A stretch of DNA of 64,000 bases from Streptomyces sp. NBC_00690 (lineage in GTDB: Bacteria > Actinomycetota > Actinomycetes > Streptomycetales > Streptomycetaceae): the NCBI RefSeq assembly GCF_036226685.1, contig NZ_CP109009.1:4774001-4838000 (forward strand), written 5' to 3'. Of this stretch, positions 52,569 to 62,237 are shown one piece after another. The translations under genes and the position numbers were made by a program. The notes beneath the pieces are model-generated. The model was not told the origin of the DNA. It saw only the letters and a program-made list of their open reading frames with translations, and ran no database searches. The stretch's first letter is position 1. Each line of letters opens with the position of its first letter.

Positions 52569-53456
52569 GTGTTCGTTCTCTTCGTACTGCTGCTCATTGC
52601 TGCGGCCGTACTGTTCTTCGTCGGCCGGAGCAACGACCAACGGGGGCTCAAGCTAGGCGCTCTGGGCGCGCTGATAGCCGGGCTGTTCGCGGGCGTGGCC
52701 AGCTGCGTGCACATCATCAGTGCCTATGAGGTCGGCGTTCCGGTCACTTTCGGCAAGGTGGGGAAGCCACTGACCTCGGGCTTGAACATCACGTCACCGT
52801 TCACCGATATCACCACCTTCTCCACCCGTCCCGTGGACCTCAGCCTCTCGGACAAGGACGTCGTCGAAGTCCGCTCCAACCAGGGCGGTGTGATGTACGT
52901 GGAGGTCACGGTCAAGTGGGCGGTGACCCCGGCCAAGGCGGTTGAGCTCTACCGGCTCGCTGGCAGTGAGGGCGCCATCCAGCAGCGGTTGGTCTTTCCC
53001 GACAGCCGAGAGATCATCCGCAATGTCTTCGCTCGCCACACCAGCGAACAGGGCTACAGCTCCGCTCGGGAGAAGATCAACGGTGAGATCGGTGATCTGA
53101 TTCGGGAGCGACTGGCCCCCCGGGGCATCGCCGTCACCACGGTCAACCTCCGCAATGTGAAACCGTCCGACCAACTGCAGGGTCAGATCGACCGCAAGAT
53201 CCAACAGCAGCAGGCGACCGAGCGGGCGACCGAGGCGGCTCGTACGGCCACGGCGGAGGCCGAGCGCCGCAGGATCGAGGCCGAGGGCATCGCCCGGGCG
53301 AACAAGATCCTGAGCAACTCGCTCACCGACAAGATCCTCATCAACCAGTGCATCGACGCCTTCAAGGAGGCGGCAGCCAAGAACCCGGTGTACGCGGTGC
53401 CCTGTGGGGGCAGTGGCGCCAACCCCCTGATCGTGGACGGCACCAAGAAGCAGTGA
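52569..53456 (+). CDS. SPFH/Band 7 (prohibitin-like) membrane protein
   Basis: The 295-residue protein starts at GTG 52569 after GGGGGGACCCGGA; an upstream frame start lacks this site. Two N-terminal membrane helices (VFVLFVLLLIAAAVLFFVG; LGALGALIAGLFAGVASCV) precede an SPFH domain (VPVTFGKVGKPLTSGLNITS, FSTRPVDLSLSDKDVVEVRS) and a charged coiled coil (QQQQATERATEAARTATAEA). A Cys near the C-terminus (YAVPCGGSGANPL) is also present. Such proteins scaffold membrane microdomains and proteases. Confidence 0.92.
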   Translation: MFVLFVLLLIAAAVLFFVGRSNDQRGLKLGALGALIAGLFAGVASCVHIISAYEVGVPVTFGKVGKPLTSGLNITSPFTDITTFSTRPVDLSLSDKDVVEVRSNQGGVMYVEVTVKWAVTPAKAVELYRLAGSEGAIQQRLVFPDSREIIRNVFARHTSEQGYSSAREKINGEIGDLIRERLAPRGIAVTTVNLRNVKPSDQLQGQIDRKIQQQQATERATEAARTATAEAERRRIEAEGIARANKILSNSLTDKILINQCIDAFKEAAAKNPVYAVPCGGSGANPLIVDGTKKQ

Positions 53457-53482
53457 CGGCCAGATAGCGCGAGCCATACGGC

Positions 53483-53518
53483 AAGGGCCGCCCCGGGAGC
53501 AATCCCGGGGCGGCCCTT
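53483..53518. terminator. Bidirectional hairpin terminator
   Basis: A perfect 16-bp stem (AAGGGCCGCCCCGGGA and its complement) with a GCAA loop lies 26 bp after the SPFH stop and 45 bp before the end of the convergent crp gene. Confidence 0.85.
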
Positions 53519-53563
53519 CCTGTTGGCGCGAGGCGGTGCCGGACAGCGTCCGCACCTACCTGA

Positions 53564-54238
53564 TCAGCGAGAACGCTTGGCGAGCCGTTCCACGTCCAGC
53601 AGGATCACGGCTCGTGCCTCAAGCCGCAGCCAGCCACGCTGCGCAAAGTCCGCGAGTGCCTTGTTCACGGTCTCTCGGGAGGCGCCCACCAACTGGGCCA
53701 GCTCCTCCTGGGTGAGGTCGTGGACCACGTGGATCCCCTCCTCCGACTGCACGCCGAAGCGACGCGACAGATCGAGGAGCGCCCGGGCGACGCGGCCAGG
53801 AACATCGGAGAAGACCAGGTCCGACATCTGGTCGTTGGTCTTGCGCAGTCGCCGGGCGACGGCGCGCAGCAGCGCTGTGGCCACCTCGGGTCGTACGTTC
53901 AGCCAGGGCTGGAGGTCGCCGTGGCCCAGACCGAGGAGCTTGACCTCGGTCAGTGCCGTCGCGGTCGCGGTGCGCGGTCCGGGGTCGAACAGCGAAAGCT
54001 CGCCGATCAGCTCGCCCGGGCCGAGGACGGCGAGCATGTTCTCGCGCCCGTCGGGGGAAGTGCGATGGAGCTTCACCTTGCCCTCGGTGACCACGTAAAG
54101 GCGGTCACCGGGGTCGCCTTCGTGGAAGAGTGCGTCGCCGCGGGCGAGCGTCACCTCACTCATCGAGCCGCGGAGCTCCGCGGCCTGCTCGTCATCGAGC
54201 GCCGCGAAGAGCGGGGCGCGCCGCAGAACGTCGTCCAC
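53564..54238 (-). CDS. crp: Crp/Fnr family cAMP receptor-type regulator
   Basis: The 224-residue length and order match Streptomyces Crp. The GTG at 54238 follows GGAGAGAACTC; the frame further upstream is not coding. The cNMP-binding domain shows LFHEGDPGDRLYVVTEGKVKL, GPGELIGELSLFDPGPRTATA (phosphate-binding cassette), then the DNA-binding helix-turn-helix LTQEELAQLVGASRETVNKAL. In Streptomyces Crp controls germination and antibiotic production. It is divergent from nth, with a ~245-bp gap. Confidence 0.96.
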   Translation of the reverse strand: MDDVLRRAPLFAALDDEQAAELRGSMSEVTLARGDALFHEGDPGDRLYVVTEGKVKLHRTSPDGRENMLAVLGPGELIGELSLFDPGPRTATATALTEVKLLGLGHGDLQPWLNVRPEVATALLRAVARRLRKTNDQMSDLVFSDVPGRVARALLDLSRRFGVQSEEGIHVVHDLTQEELAQLVGASRETVNKALADFAQRGWLRLEARAVILLDVERLAKRSR

Positions 54239-54483
54239 GAGTTCTCTCCTTGTCGACCTGCTCAGGGACCGTGGCCCCCATGATGCCGGACCGTACGGTG
54301 CCCGTCCGGGGGACACCGCGTGGGACAGCGTGGCTGCGGCAGACCCCTGGCAAGTAAATATTCGTGCGATCAATCACAACAAGTCTGACGCACTGGAGCG
54401 TCTGTTCGTGCGGCAGGGGCCCGATTGGGTCCTGATTACCTGTGACCGGGGCGGATGTCAGTGGTGGACCGTAGGGTGGCCGA

Positions 54484-55389
54484 GTGTCCAATTTGCCGGT
54501 GAGAGCGCAGGCCGAGGGGGCTGGAAGAGTGGCCGAAAAGCAAGATTCCGCTGTGGGCGAACATGCGCCGTCCGGTGCTCCGAAAGCCGCAAAGAGCGCG
54601 AAAAGGTCGGGGGCCCGGAAGCCTGAGTCGCGGTTGGCGATGGTCCGTCGCGCCCGCCGGATCAATCGCGAGCTGGCCGAGGTCTATCCGTACGCCCATC
54701 CGGAGCTCGACTTCCGCGACCCCTTCGAACTCCTCGTCGCGACGGTCCTCTCCGCTCAGACGACCGACCTCAGGGTGAACCAGACCACGCCCGCGCTGTT
54801 CGCGAAGTACCCCACCGCCGACGACATGGCCGAGGCGGCACCAGAGGATCTGGAGGCGATCATTCGGCCCACCGGATTCTTCCGTGCCAAGGCTCGGTCG
54901 CTACTCGGCCTCTCCGCGGCGCTGCGGGATGACTTCGGCGGCGAGGTCCCCGGCCGGCTGGAGGATCTGGTGACCCTGCCCGGGGTCGGACGGAAGACCG
55001 CGTTCGTGGTTCTCGGCAATGCGTTCGGGGTGCCCGGCATCACGGTTGACACGCATTTCGGCCGTTTGGTGCGGCGGTGGAAGTGGACCGAACACGAAGA
55101 CCCGGTCAAGGTCGAGGCGGACATTGCCGCGATCTTCCCCAAGTCTGAGTGGACGATGCTCTCGCACCGAGTCATCTTCCACGGCCGTCGGGTCTGCCAC
55201 GCGCGCAAGCCGGCGTGCGGCGCCTGCCCGATCACGCATCTCTGCCCTTCCTACGGCGAGGGCGAGATGGACCCGGAGAAGGCGAAGAAGCTGCTGAAGT
55301 ACGAGTTGGGCGGGCAGCCGGGCCAGCGGCTCAACCCTCCGGCGGACTATCCCGGCCGGCCCGCCCCTGGGTTGCGGGAGGCCGGATGA
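54484..55389 (+). CDS. nth: Endonuclease III (DNA glycosylase/AP lyase)
   Basis: The protein removes oxidised pyrimidines and cleaves abasic sites. It shows the helix-hairpin-helix [17 protein letters not shown] with the catalytic lysine, the [14 protein letters not shown] aspartate, and the 4Fe-4S cysteines C-X6-C-X2-C-X5-C in [18 protein letters not shown] ~45-residue Ala/Gly/Lys-rich N-terminal extension precedes the core. GTG 54484 is adopted; GTG 54529 is an alternative. It sits between crp and a CoA-pyrophosphatase gene, as in Mycobacterium. Confidence 0.95.
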   Translation: MSNLPVRAQAEGAGRVAEKQDSAVGEHAPSGAPKAAKSAKRSGARKPESRLAMVRRARRINRELAEVYPYAHPELDFRDPFELLVATVLSAQTTDLRVNQTTPALFAKYPTADDMAEAAPEDLEAIIRPTGFFRAKARSLLGLSAALRDDFGGEVPGRLEDLVTLPGVGRKTAFVVLGNAFGVPGITVDTHFGRLVRRWKWTEHEDPVKVEADIAAIFPKSEWTMLSHRVIFHGRRVCHARKPACGACPITHLCPSYGEGEMDPEKAKKLLKYELGGQPGQRLNPPADYPGRPAPGLREAG

Positions 55390-55435
55390 AGGAACGATCC
55401 CTGCGCTGTGGGGCGTTGTGAACGAGGGGGTGCCC

Positions 55436-56653
55436 ATGCGCACAGGAGACGACACACACGACACGACATACGAGACGCCTCGCGCCAGCGTCCCGTTCAG
55501 TCCCGCGGTGACGGCGGCGGGGAGCACGGCCGTGTTGCCCGGGGCGGCAGCTCCCGGCGATGTCGTTGCGTCCCGTCCGCCCGGGGCCGGTGATGTCGCT
55601 GCTCCGCCCGGACGCGAGCGCTCGGGGACGCTTCCGACAGGGCAAAGCGTCGCCCCGATACTCCGGGCGAGGGCAGCCGGTACCGGCGCAGCCGATGTGG
55701 ACGACCGGGCGGTGACCGGGGCCCCGGGCAGGGCTCCCCGGGGCCCGGCTGACAGCTCGGACGGGGCCGGGTCGCATGCCGGGTCCGCGCAGGCTGCTCC
55801 CGCCCTTCGTCCCGCGGCGTGCGCAGGTGACCCCGCTGATCCGCGGCATGCACCCCGCGAGGGCCATGAGACGACCGGGCATGATCGGTCGCGCCGGGCG
55901 CCGAGCTCGTCCAGACATCGAACCGCCGCGGACCGTGTGTCTCCCACGGACCGCACGCCTCTGGACCCCCAGACCGTCTGTGGGCCCGAGGTGGCCGTCA
56001 CCGCCGACGGCCTGCCGACCTGGCTCCACCCCGTCGCACAGAGCGTGGGCGGTGTCGCGCCCGAGCAGCTGAGCCGATTCCTGCCGCCCAAGAACGGCAG
56101 GGGACGACAGTCCGCAGTCCTGGTTCTCTTCGGAGAGGGCGCAACCGGCCCCGAGCTGCTGTTGATGGAGCGGTCCGGCACTCTGCGCGCCCACGCCGGC
56201 CAGCCCTCGTTCCCGGGCGGCGCCCTGGATCCCGAGGACGGCGACCCGACGACCACCGGACCCCTCAGGGCCGCCCTTCGAGAAGCCGAGGAGGAGACCG
56301 GGCTCGACCCCACGGGGGTGCAGGTCTTCGGTGTCCTTCCCAAGCTCTACATTCCGGTGAGCGGATTCGTCGTGACGCCCGTACTGGGATGGTGGCGCAC
56401 ACCCAGCCCGATCGGAGCGGTCGATCCCGCAGAGACGGCACGCGTCTTCACCGTGCCCGTGGCAGATCTCACGGACCCGGCGAACCGGGTCACGACCCTC
56501 CATCCGAGCGGTCACCTCGGCCCGGCGTTCACCGTGGAAGGGGCCCTGGTCTGGGGCTTTACCGCAGGGGTGATCGACCGACTGCTGCACTTCGCAGGCT
56601 GGGAACGGCCTTGGGACCGCGAACGCCAGGTCCCGCTTGACTGGCACCCATGA
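55436..56653 (+). CDS. NUDIX hydrolase (CoA pyrophosphatase type) with long disordered N-terminal extension
   Basis: ATG 55436 follows GAGGGGGTGCCC, giving 405 residues; GTG 55418 is an alternative. Residues ~1-180 are Ala/Gly/Pro/Arg/Asp-rich, low in complexity and probably disordered. The remaining ~220 form a CoA-pyrophosphatase-type Nudix domain with MERSGTLRAHAGQPSFPGGA and the Nudix box REAEEETGLDP, plus a C-terminal LVWGFTAGVIDRLLHFAGW. CoA pyrophosphatases cleave CoA to phosphopantetheine and 3',5'-ADP. The extension is unusual, as family members usually lack it. Confidence 0.9.
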   Translation: MRTGDDTHDTTYETPRASVPFSPAVTAAGSTAVLPGAAAPGDVVASRPPGAGDVAAPPGRERSGTLPTGQSVAPILRARAAGTGAADVDDRAVTGAPGRAPRGPADSSDGAGSHAGSAQAAPALRPAACAGDPADPRHAPREGHETTGHDRSRRAPSSSRHRTAADRVSPTDRTPLDPQTVCGPEVAVTADGLPTWLHPVAQSVGGVAPEQLSRFLPPKNGRGRQSAVLVLFGEGATGPELLLMERSGTLRAHAGQPSFPGGALDPEDGDPTTTGPLRAALREAEEETGLDPTGVQVFGVLPKLYIPVSGFVVTPVLGWWRTPSPIGAVDPAETARVFTVPVADLTDPANRVTTLHPSGHLGPAFTVEGALVWGFTAGVIDRLLHFAGWERPWDRERQVPLDWHP

Positions 56654-56738
56654 CAGGCTGACCCTCCGAACCTGCCGGCTCGAAACCGGCGACGACCGGA
56701 CCGGGGTCCGGCGTTGAAGCGATGGATCTGCGAGGCAA

Positions 56739-57947
56739 ATGACGGTGAATGTGCTGGACATCCTGCTGCTGGTCGCGGCCGTATGGTTCGCGATCGTCGG
56801 CTATCGGCAGGGCTTCGTCGTCGGCATCCTCTCGGTGATCGGCTTTCTCGGCGGTGGGCTGGTCGCGGTCTATCTGCTGCCCGTGCTCTGGGCAGAGGTG
56901 ACCGACGACGGCTCCGAGGTGTCCACGACCGTCGCTGTCGTCGCCGTTGTGGTCGTCATCATCTGTGCCTCGATCGGCCAGGCGTTCACCACGCACCTCG
57001 GCAACAAGCTCCGCCGATACATCACCTGGACCCCCGCCCGGGCCCTGGACGCCACCGGTGGCGCGCTCGTCAACGTCATCGCGATGCTCCTGGTCGCCTG
57101 GCTGATCGGATCCGCGCTCGCGGGGACCGCGCTGCCGACGCTCGGCAAGGAGGTCCGCAGCTCCAAGGTGCTGCTGGGAGTCTCCCGAGTGATGCCCGAC
57201 CAGGCGTCCACCCTCTTCACCGACTTCACCACGGTCCTCGCGCAGAACGGACTCCCGCAGGTCTTCAGCCCCTTCTCCAACGAGCCGATCACCGAGGTGG
57301 AGCCCCCCGACCCCGCTCTGGTGGGCAGTCCGGTCGCAGAGCGTGCCAAGAAGTCGATCGTCAAGGTCGTGGGGACGGCACAGAGCTGTAGCAAGGTCCT
57401 CGAAGGAACCGGGTTCGTCTTCGGCGAGCGTCGGGTCATGACCAACGCCCATGTCGTGGGGGGTGTCGACGAGCCGACCGTCCAGATCGGTGGCGAGGGC
57501 CGTCGCTACGACGCAAAGGTCGTGCTGTACGACTGGCAGCGGGACATCGCCGTACTGGACGTCCCCGACCTCAAGGCCAAGCCGTTGCGATTCGCCGATC
57601 CCGACGCCAAGACCGGGGACAGCGCGATCGTGGCGGGCTTCCCCGAGAACGGAGCGTACGACGTGCGCTCGGCACGGGTGAGGGGCCGCATCAACGCCAA
57701 CGGGCCCGACATCTACCACCGCGGCACGGTCCGGCGCGATGTCTACTCGCTCTACACGATGGTTCGGCAGGGCAACTCGGGCGGTCCGCTGCTCACCCCC
57801 GACGGTGAGGTGGCCGGAGTCATCTTCGCCCGTTCACTGGACGATCCGAAGACCGGCTATGCCCTGACGGTCGATGAGATCACCGAGGACATCTCCGCGG
57901 GGCTCTCGGCCAATCAGCAGGTGGACAGCCAGGGATGCGCGCTGTAG
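56739..57947 (+). CDS. MarP-like membrane serine protease (CvpA domain + trypsin-type protease)
   Basis: The 402-residue protein has four N-terminal membrane helices of the CvpA type (VLDILLLVAAVWFAIVGYRQ onward) and a periplasmic trypsin-like protease with the triad His238 (NAHVVGG), Asp269 (RDIAVLD) and Ser347 (GNSGGPLL). Two cysteines (QSCSK, QGCAL) may form a disulfide. The homologue in Mycobacterium tuberculosis, MarP (Rv3671c), protects against acid stress and cleaves a peptidoglycan hydrolase. The neighbours nth and the Nudix gene are the same. Confidence 0.94.
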   Translation: MTVNVLDILLLVAAVWFAIVGYRQGFVVGILSVIGFLGGGLVAVYLLPVLWAEVTDDGSEVSTTVAVVAVVVVIICASIGQAFTTHLGNKLRRYITWTPARALDATGGALVNVIAMLLVAWLIGSALAGTALPTLGKEVRSSKVLLGVSRVMPDQASTLFTDFTTVLAQNGLPQVFSPFSNEPITEVEPPDPALVGSPVAERAKKSIVKVVGTAQSCSKVLEGTGFVFGERRVMTNAHVVGGVDEPTVQIGGEGRRYDAKVVLYDWQRDIAVLDVPDLKAKPLRFADPDAKTGDSAIVAGFPENGAYDVRSARVRGRINANGPDIYHRGTVRRDVYSLYTMVRQGNSGGPLLTPDGEVAGVIFARSLDDPKTGYALTVDEITEDISAGLSANQQVDSQGCAL

Positions 57948-58846
57948 CCCTCTGACCGGGCCTCCAGGGCCCTACGGGAGCACGGGGAGGGTGGGCTCTC
58001 CCCTTAGCGCTGCGGCGTTGCTGCTGGACGTCGGACGGCCAGGCCCCGAGGGGCGGTCGGCGGTTGTACAGACCGATGGCCGGGCGCGGATCGGTGGTGT
58101 GCGAGCCGACGGTGTGCGGGCAGTGCAGCGCTGACCGACCGAGTCGCACGCCCGAGCTGCCTGGCCGTGGCCTCCTCCTCGCGCTGAGCCCACGGGGGCG
58201 TGTGGAGTTCCCGGCGTGACGAAGCGCGGCGAAGCGCGACAAGGCGTGCCGGGACGAGCCGGCTGCCGGGATGGGGCAAGTGCCGTGCGCAGCCCGAAGC
58301 AGCGCACCTGGCCTTGTCCACTCCGTCAGCGGCAGACGCCCGGCACTTGATCGACGGCGGTCACTACAAGGCGAGTCCGCTCGACGGCGAGGGCGCCGCA
58401 GATGGCTGGATCTCGCCCGGCAGGTCCTAGCCGCGCGAATGCCGAAGGCGAGCTGAGACCCAGCGCGCGCGCCGCCTCAGAATTAGTGGAATGCCCATGC
58501 CCTGTGCAGAGTGCTCAGGCCCCTGACCTTGCGGGCCATCACTGCTGTGGGTGCTCGGACCATTGGCCGAGCGACGGTTGCGTGCGGCGTCACCGTAGTC
58601 GTACGTCCAACCCATACCGGGACCTGTGCCCGTGGCCCAAGGTCGGTAACCGTACTGAGGGCAGCCAATTGGCCTATGCGCCAGGCAAGTGGCTGTTCGT
58701 CGGATGCGTGTTCCCTCGCCTGTTCTCTGTTGCGGTCGGGGCGCCTCGGCAGAGAACCGACCCGGCGACGAATCGTCAGTTGGACCACCTTCGGCAACCG
58801 TCGCCAACTCGGCAGAGCTCCGCGACTGCTCCCGCTCCCGCGCCCG
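57948..58846. other. Gene-free interval of about 900 bp
   Basis: No frame on either strand has domain, start-site or codon-bias support. The best minus frames (58427-58807, 58483-58797) look like composition artefacts. The stretch separates the plus-strand protease from the minus-strand hydrolase. It may hold decayed genes; no hairpin stands out. Confidence 0.45.
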
Positions 58847-59776
58847 TTACCGGTCCGGTTCGGGATCCTTGAGCCAATTGATCAGCTCCGACGAGAAGGC
58901 CACCGGATCCTCCTCGTGCGGGAAGTGCCCGAGCCCGTCGAACAGCCGCCAGCGGTAGGGGGCTTCCACGTACTCCCCCGACCCGGCGGCGCTTCGCGTG
59001 CGCATGGCCGGGTCCAGAGAACCGTGCAGATGGAGGGTGGGCACCCGAACCGGCCGCTTCATCCGACGATTGAACTGGATGCCGTCCGGGCGGGCCATCG
59101 ACCGCACCATCCAGCGGTACGGCTCGATCGAACAATGCGCCGTCGACGGGATGCTCATCGCCCGTCGGTAGGTGTGCAGCGTCTGCTCATCGGGCGGTTT
59201 GGGCCCTGACCAGCTCTCGATCAGCTCTCCCACCAGGGTCGCATCGTCCGCGACGAGTTGACGTTCCGGCAGCCAAGGGCGTTGGAAGCCCCAGATGTAC
59301 GAACCGGCCCTGCTCTGCGAGAAGTCCGAGAGCATCGCCGACCGCCAACGTCGAGGATGCGGCATGGAGGAGACCGCGAGCCGGCGCACCAGCTTCGGCC
59401 GCATCACCGCCGCCGTCCACGCCAGATAGCCACCGAGATCGTGCCCCACCAGCGCCGCGTCCGGCTCGCCCAGCGAGCGCACCACCCCCGTGATGTCGAG
59501 GGCGAGGTTCGCCGGGTCATACCCCCTGGGCGTACGGTCGCTTCCTCCCACACCCCGCAGGTCCATGGCCACTGCCCGGTAGCCGGCGTCGGCGAGCGCG
59601 GTCAACTGGTGCCGCCAGGTCCACCAGAACTGCGGAAAGCCATGGAGGAGCAGAACCAGCGGCCCGTCGCCCATTTCGGCGATGTGGAAACGCGCGCCGT
59701 TGGCCGCCACGTCGCGATGGGTCCAGGGACCGTCGATGCGAACGGGACTTCCACTACCGGTGTCAGGGGCGGTCAT
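58847..59776 (-). CDS. Alpha/beta hydrolase (epoxide hydrolase EphE-like)
   Basis: The 309-residue protein starts at ATG 59776 (M-T-A-P-D-T-G). It shows LVLLLHGFPQFWWTWRHQ (oxyanion HGFP), the nucleophile elbow ALVGHDLGGYLAW with Asp instead of Ser, as in epoxide hydrolases and haloalkane dehalogenases, and the catalytic His in GLGHFPHEEDP. In Mycobacterium ephE occupies the same position beside marP. The substrate is not known. Confidence 0.9.
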   Translation of the reverse strand: MTAPDTGSGSPVRIDGPWTHRDVAANGARFHIAEMGDGPLVLLLHGFPQFWWTWRHQLTALADAGYRAVAMDLRGVGGSDRTPRGYDPANLALDITGVVRSLGEPDAALVGHDLGGYLAWTAAVMRPKLVRRLAVSSMPHPRRWRSAMLSDFSQSRAGSYIWGFQRPWLPERQLVADDATLVGELIESWSGPKPPDEQTLHTYRRAMSIPSTAHCSIEPYRWMVRSMARPDGIQFNRRMKRPVRVPTLHLHGSLDPAMRTRSAAGSGEYVEAPYRWRLFDGLGHFPHEEDPVAFSSELINWLKDPEPDR

Positions 59777-59940
59777 GCAGACGAGCGTGCCATACCCAAG
59801 CATGTCGTGTTTGCCATGCCTGTCCGCCCGGGAGCGCCGGGGCGAGCCCTGGTGAACGGGAGGAGGACCCGACAGTCCACACATCTGATCCGAGTGGCCC
59901 AAGGGGCCTCAGCGGCGAACGCGTGATGCGGGAGCGCCGG

Positions 59941-60408
59941 TCAGCGGGCCGTCGCACCGACTTCCGCGCCCGACACCTTCACCAGGACGACCTCCTGCGG
60001 CGCACGCGGGTGCGGCTTCACGCCCTGGAGCACCGCTGCGGTCTCCTTGGCGGAGGCGATCGACTTCTCCGGCGGCTTGACCTTCTTGAACTTGGCGACC
60101 GCCAACAGCGCCAGTCCGCCGGCCAGCAGCAGGAACGCCACACCAACGATCAGGAACGACCAGGCGAGACCGAGCCCCAGATTGTGGATTCCGTACGCCG
60201 CGGCAAAGCTGAGCACGGGTAGCGAGAAGAGCACGAACACCCCTGCGACGATCAAGGCTGCTCCGCCCGTGACGCCGCGCTTGACGTCCTGTCGGAGCTC
60301 CGCCTTCGCCAGGGCGATCTCATCGTGCACAAGTGCCGACATCTCGGCGGTCGCCGACGCGACCAACTGCCCGAGGCTCCGCTCTGCACTGGTGCCGGGG
60401 TCGCTCAT
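59941..60408 (-). CDS. Phage holin family / actinobacterial Holin-X type membrane protein
   Basis: A 155-residue protein with an N-terminal soluble helix (SLGQLVASATAEMSALVHDE, AKAELRQDVKRG), two membrane helices (AALIVAGVFVLFSLPVLSFA; LGLAWSFLIVGVAFLLLAGG) and a basic tail. This is the PF07332-type "phage holin" family, chromosomal in actinobacteria and not a phage relic. It starts at ATG 60408. Function unknown; conserved beside ephE-like genes. Confidence 0.9.
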   Translation of the reverse strand: MSDPGTSAERSLGQLVASATAEMSALVHDEIALAKAELRQDVKRGVTGGAALIVAGVFVLFSLPVLSFAAAYGIHNLGLGLAWSFLIVGVAFLLLAGGLALLAVAKFKKVKPPEKSIASAKETAAVLQGVKPHPRAPQEVVLVKVSGAEVGATAR

Positions 60409-60507
60409 CGCTACTCCCTCTTTCCTGGCTCTGCTGCGGTGTCCGGGCGCTCCTGGAGTGTCCTGGAGACCGGGACGCTTCTGAATTGTCCGGGGTCCGT
60501 TATCAGA

Positions 60508-61923
60508 TCATGCCGGACGCTCACGGTCTTCGCGCGACGCCCCCGAGGCTTCCTGTCCGCCGCCGGCTGAGACGCCTGCCAGCCGACGGTGCTCCGCGGC
60601 CCTCTTCTCGTAGATCTCCGCCATGCGGAGGTGGTACGCCGGGTCGTCCTGTTCGTAGATGTCGGGAATGCCATCCTGGTCGTCGTCGCGTTCCTCGTCC
60701 GCGATGAGCGCCCGGTACTTGCGTACCCGCAATTTGAGAAGAACACCGGCGAGTACGGCAGCAATCAGTGAGCCCATCAGAACGGCAGCCTTCACCTGAT
60801 CGGTGAGCCCCGCATCGCCGGCGAAGGCCAGTTCGCCGATCAACAGGGACACGGTGAAGCCGATACCGGCCAGGGTGGCGACGGCGAAGACATCCGGCCA
60901 GGCCAGATCCTCGTTGAGTTCCGCTCGGGTGAAGCGGGCTGCGAGCCAGGTGCCGCCGAAGATGCCGAATGCCTTGCCGACCACCAGGCCGAGGACCACT
61001 CCGAGCGTTTCGGGCTTGGTGAAGACGTCGCCGAGTACGCCCCCGGAGACACTGACGCCGGCCGAGAACAGGGCGAAGAGCGGTACGGCGAGCCCTGCCG
61101 ACAAGGGACGCACCAGATGTTCGATGTGCTCGCCGGGGGAGTGGTCCTCACCCTCCCGGCGGGAGCAGCGCAGCATCAGGCCCATGGCGACGCCCGCGAT
61201 GGTGGCGTGGACGCCGCTGTTGTACATCAGGCCCCAGATGACCAGGGCCAGTGGGACGTACACGTACCAGCCGTGCACTTCCTTGCGGAGGAGAATCCAG
61301 AAGAGGACGAGTCCGGCGAAGGCGCCGCCGAGTGCGGCGAAGTTCAGATCGCTGGTGAAGAAGACGGCGATGATCAGGATGGCGAAGAGGTCGTCCACCA
61401 CGGCGAGGGTCAGCAGGAACGCGCGCAGAGCGGACGGGAGGGAGGCACCGAGAACGGCGAGTACGGCGAGGGCGAAGGCGATGTCCGTGGCGGTGGGAAC
61501 GGCCCATCCGTCGGTTGAGCCGCCTCCGATCGTGTTGACCGCGAGATAGACCAGTGCGGGAACGGCCATGCCGCTGAGCGCGGCGATCACGGGAAGGGCG
61601 GCGGCTTTGGGGTCGCGCAGTTCACCCGCGACCAGTTCGCGCTTGAGTTCGATGCCGGCCACGAAGAAGAAGATGGCGAGCAGACCGTCGGCCGCCCAGT
61701 GCTGTATCGAAAGGTCCAGGCCGAGCGACTCAGGGCCTATGTGGAACGAACTGAGGGACTCATAGCTGCTCGACAGGGGAGTGTTGGCCCAGATCAGGGC
61801 CACGATGGCGGCGATGAGGAGCAGGACTCCGCCGACGGTTTCGGTGCGCAGGGCGTTCGCTACGAAAGTGCGCTCCGGCAACGACATCCGGCCAAGGAAC
61901 TTGCGGGGGCTCGGCGAAGTCAT
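60508..61923 (-). CDS. nhaA: Na+/H+ antiporter NhaA with acidic C-terminal extension
   Basis: The 471-residue antiporter exports Na+ in exchange for protons. It starts at ATG 61923 and shows NhaA motifs: WANTPLSSSYESL, FFFVAGIELKRELVAGEL, the paired aspartates in AVPTATDIAFAL and LAVVDDLFAILIIAVFF, and GLVVGKAFGIFG. After the last helix comes an ~80-residue cytosolic tail with DDDQDGIPDIYEQDD, a calcium-loop-like motif. Such tails are not part of standard NhaA. Confidence 0.95.
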   Translation of the reverse strand: MTSPSPRKFLGRMSLPERTFVANALRTETVGGVLLLIAAIVALIWANTPLSSSYESLSSFHIGPESLGLDLSIQHWAADGLLAIFFFVAGIELKRELVAGELRDPKAAALPVIAALSGMAVPALVYLAVNTIGGGSTDGWAVPTATDIAFALAVLAVLGASLPSALRAFLLTLAVVDDLFAILIIAVFFTSDLNFAALGGAFAGLVLFWILLRKEVHGWYVYVPLALVIWGLMYNSGVHATIAGVAMGLMLRCSRREGEDHSPGEHIEHLVRPLSAGLAVPLFALFSAGVSVSGGVLGDVFTKPETLGVVLGLVVGKAFGIFGGTWLAARFTRAELNEDLAWPDVFAVATLAGIGFTVSLLIGELAFAGDAGLTDQVKAAVLMGSLIAAVLAGVLLKLRVRKYRALIADEERDDDQDGIPDIYEQDDPAYHLRMAEIYEKRAAEHRRLAGVSAGGGQEASGASREDRERPA

Positions 61924-62147
61924 GACGGGTGTACCTCCGGTAGGTCGGGCAGGGCAAAGCACCTGCCGACCAGACTTCCCGGCGCACCTAGGTTCACATT
62001 GTCGCGCTCTTAACGCGCGGCTCACCATAAACCTAAGGAGACGCTCGTGGGTATCCGGCGATCATCTTTGTGATCTTACTTTAGGGGCATAGCAGACTTT
62101 CTGGGCACCTGGAGTGGCGTTCGGAGGGTGAGGAGCAGGGGCCCGCA

Positions 62148-62194
62148 CAGACCACGGGCACCCCGCGCCGGAGCTGCGGGGTGCCCGTGGTCTG
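62148..62194 (-). terminator. Strong hairpin terminator downstream of acs
   Basis: A perfect 19-bp stem (CAGACCACGGGCACCCCGC and its complement) with a 9-nt loop lies 43 bp past the acs stop. It is the longest perfect hairpin in the window. Confidence 0.88.
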
Positions 62195-62237
62195 TCTCCC
62201 GAGGCGACCGTCCAAGCGGCGTCGCCCCGGGGGAGCG

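Noticed and set aside
58427..58807. Minus frame in the 900-bp gene-free interval
   Set aside because: Composition-driven, without domain, start signal or support from neighbours.
59941..60408. Prophage holin
   Set aside because: The family is named after phage holins, but here it is a conserved chromosomal gene between an EphE-like hydrolase and nhaA with no phage genes.
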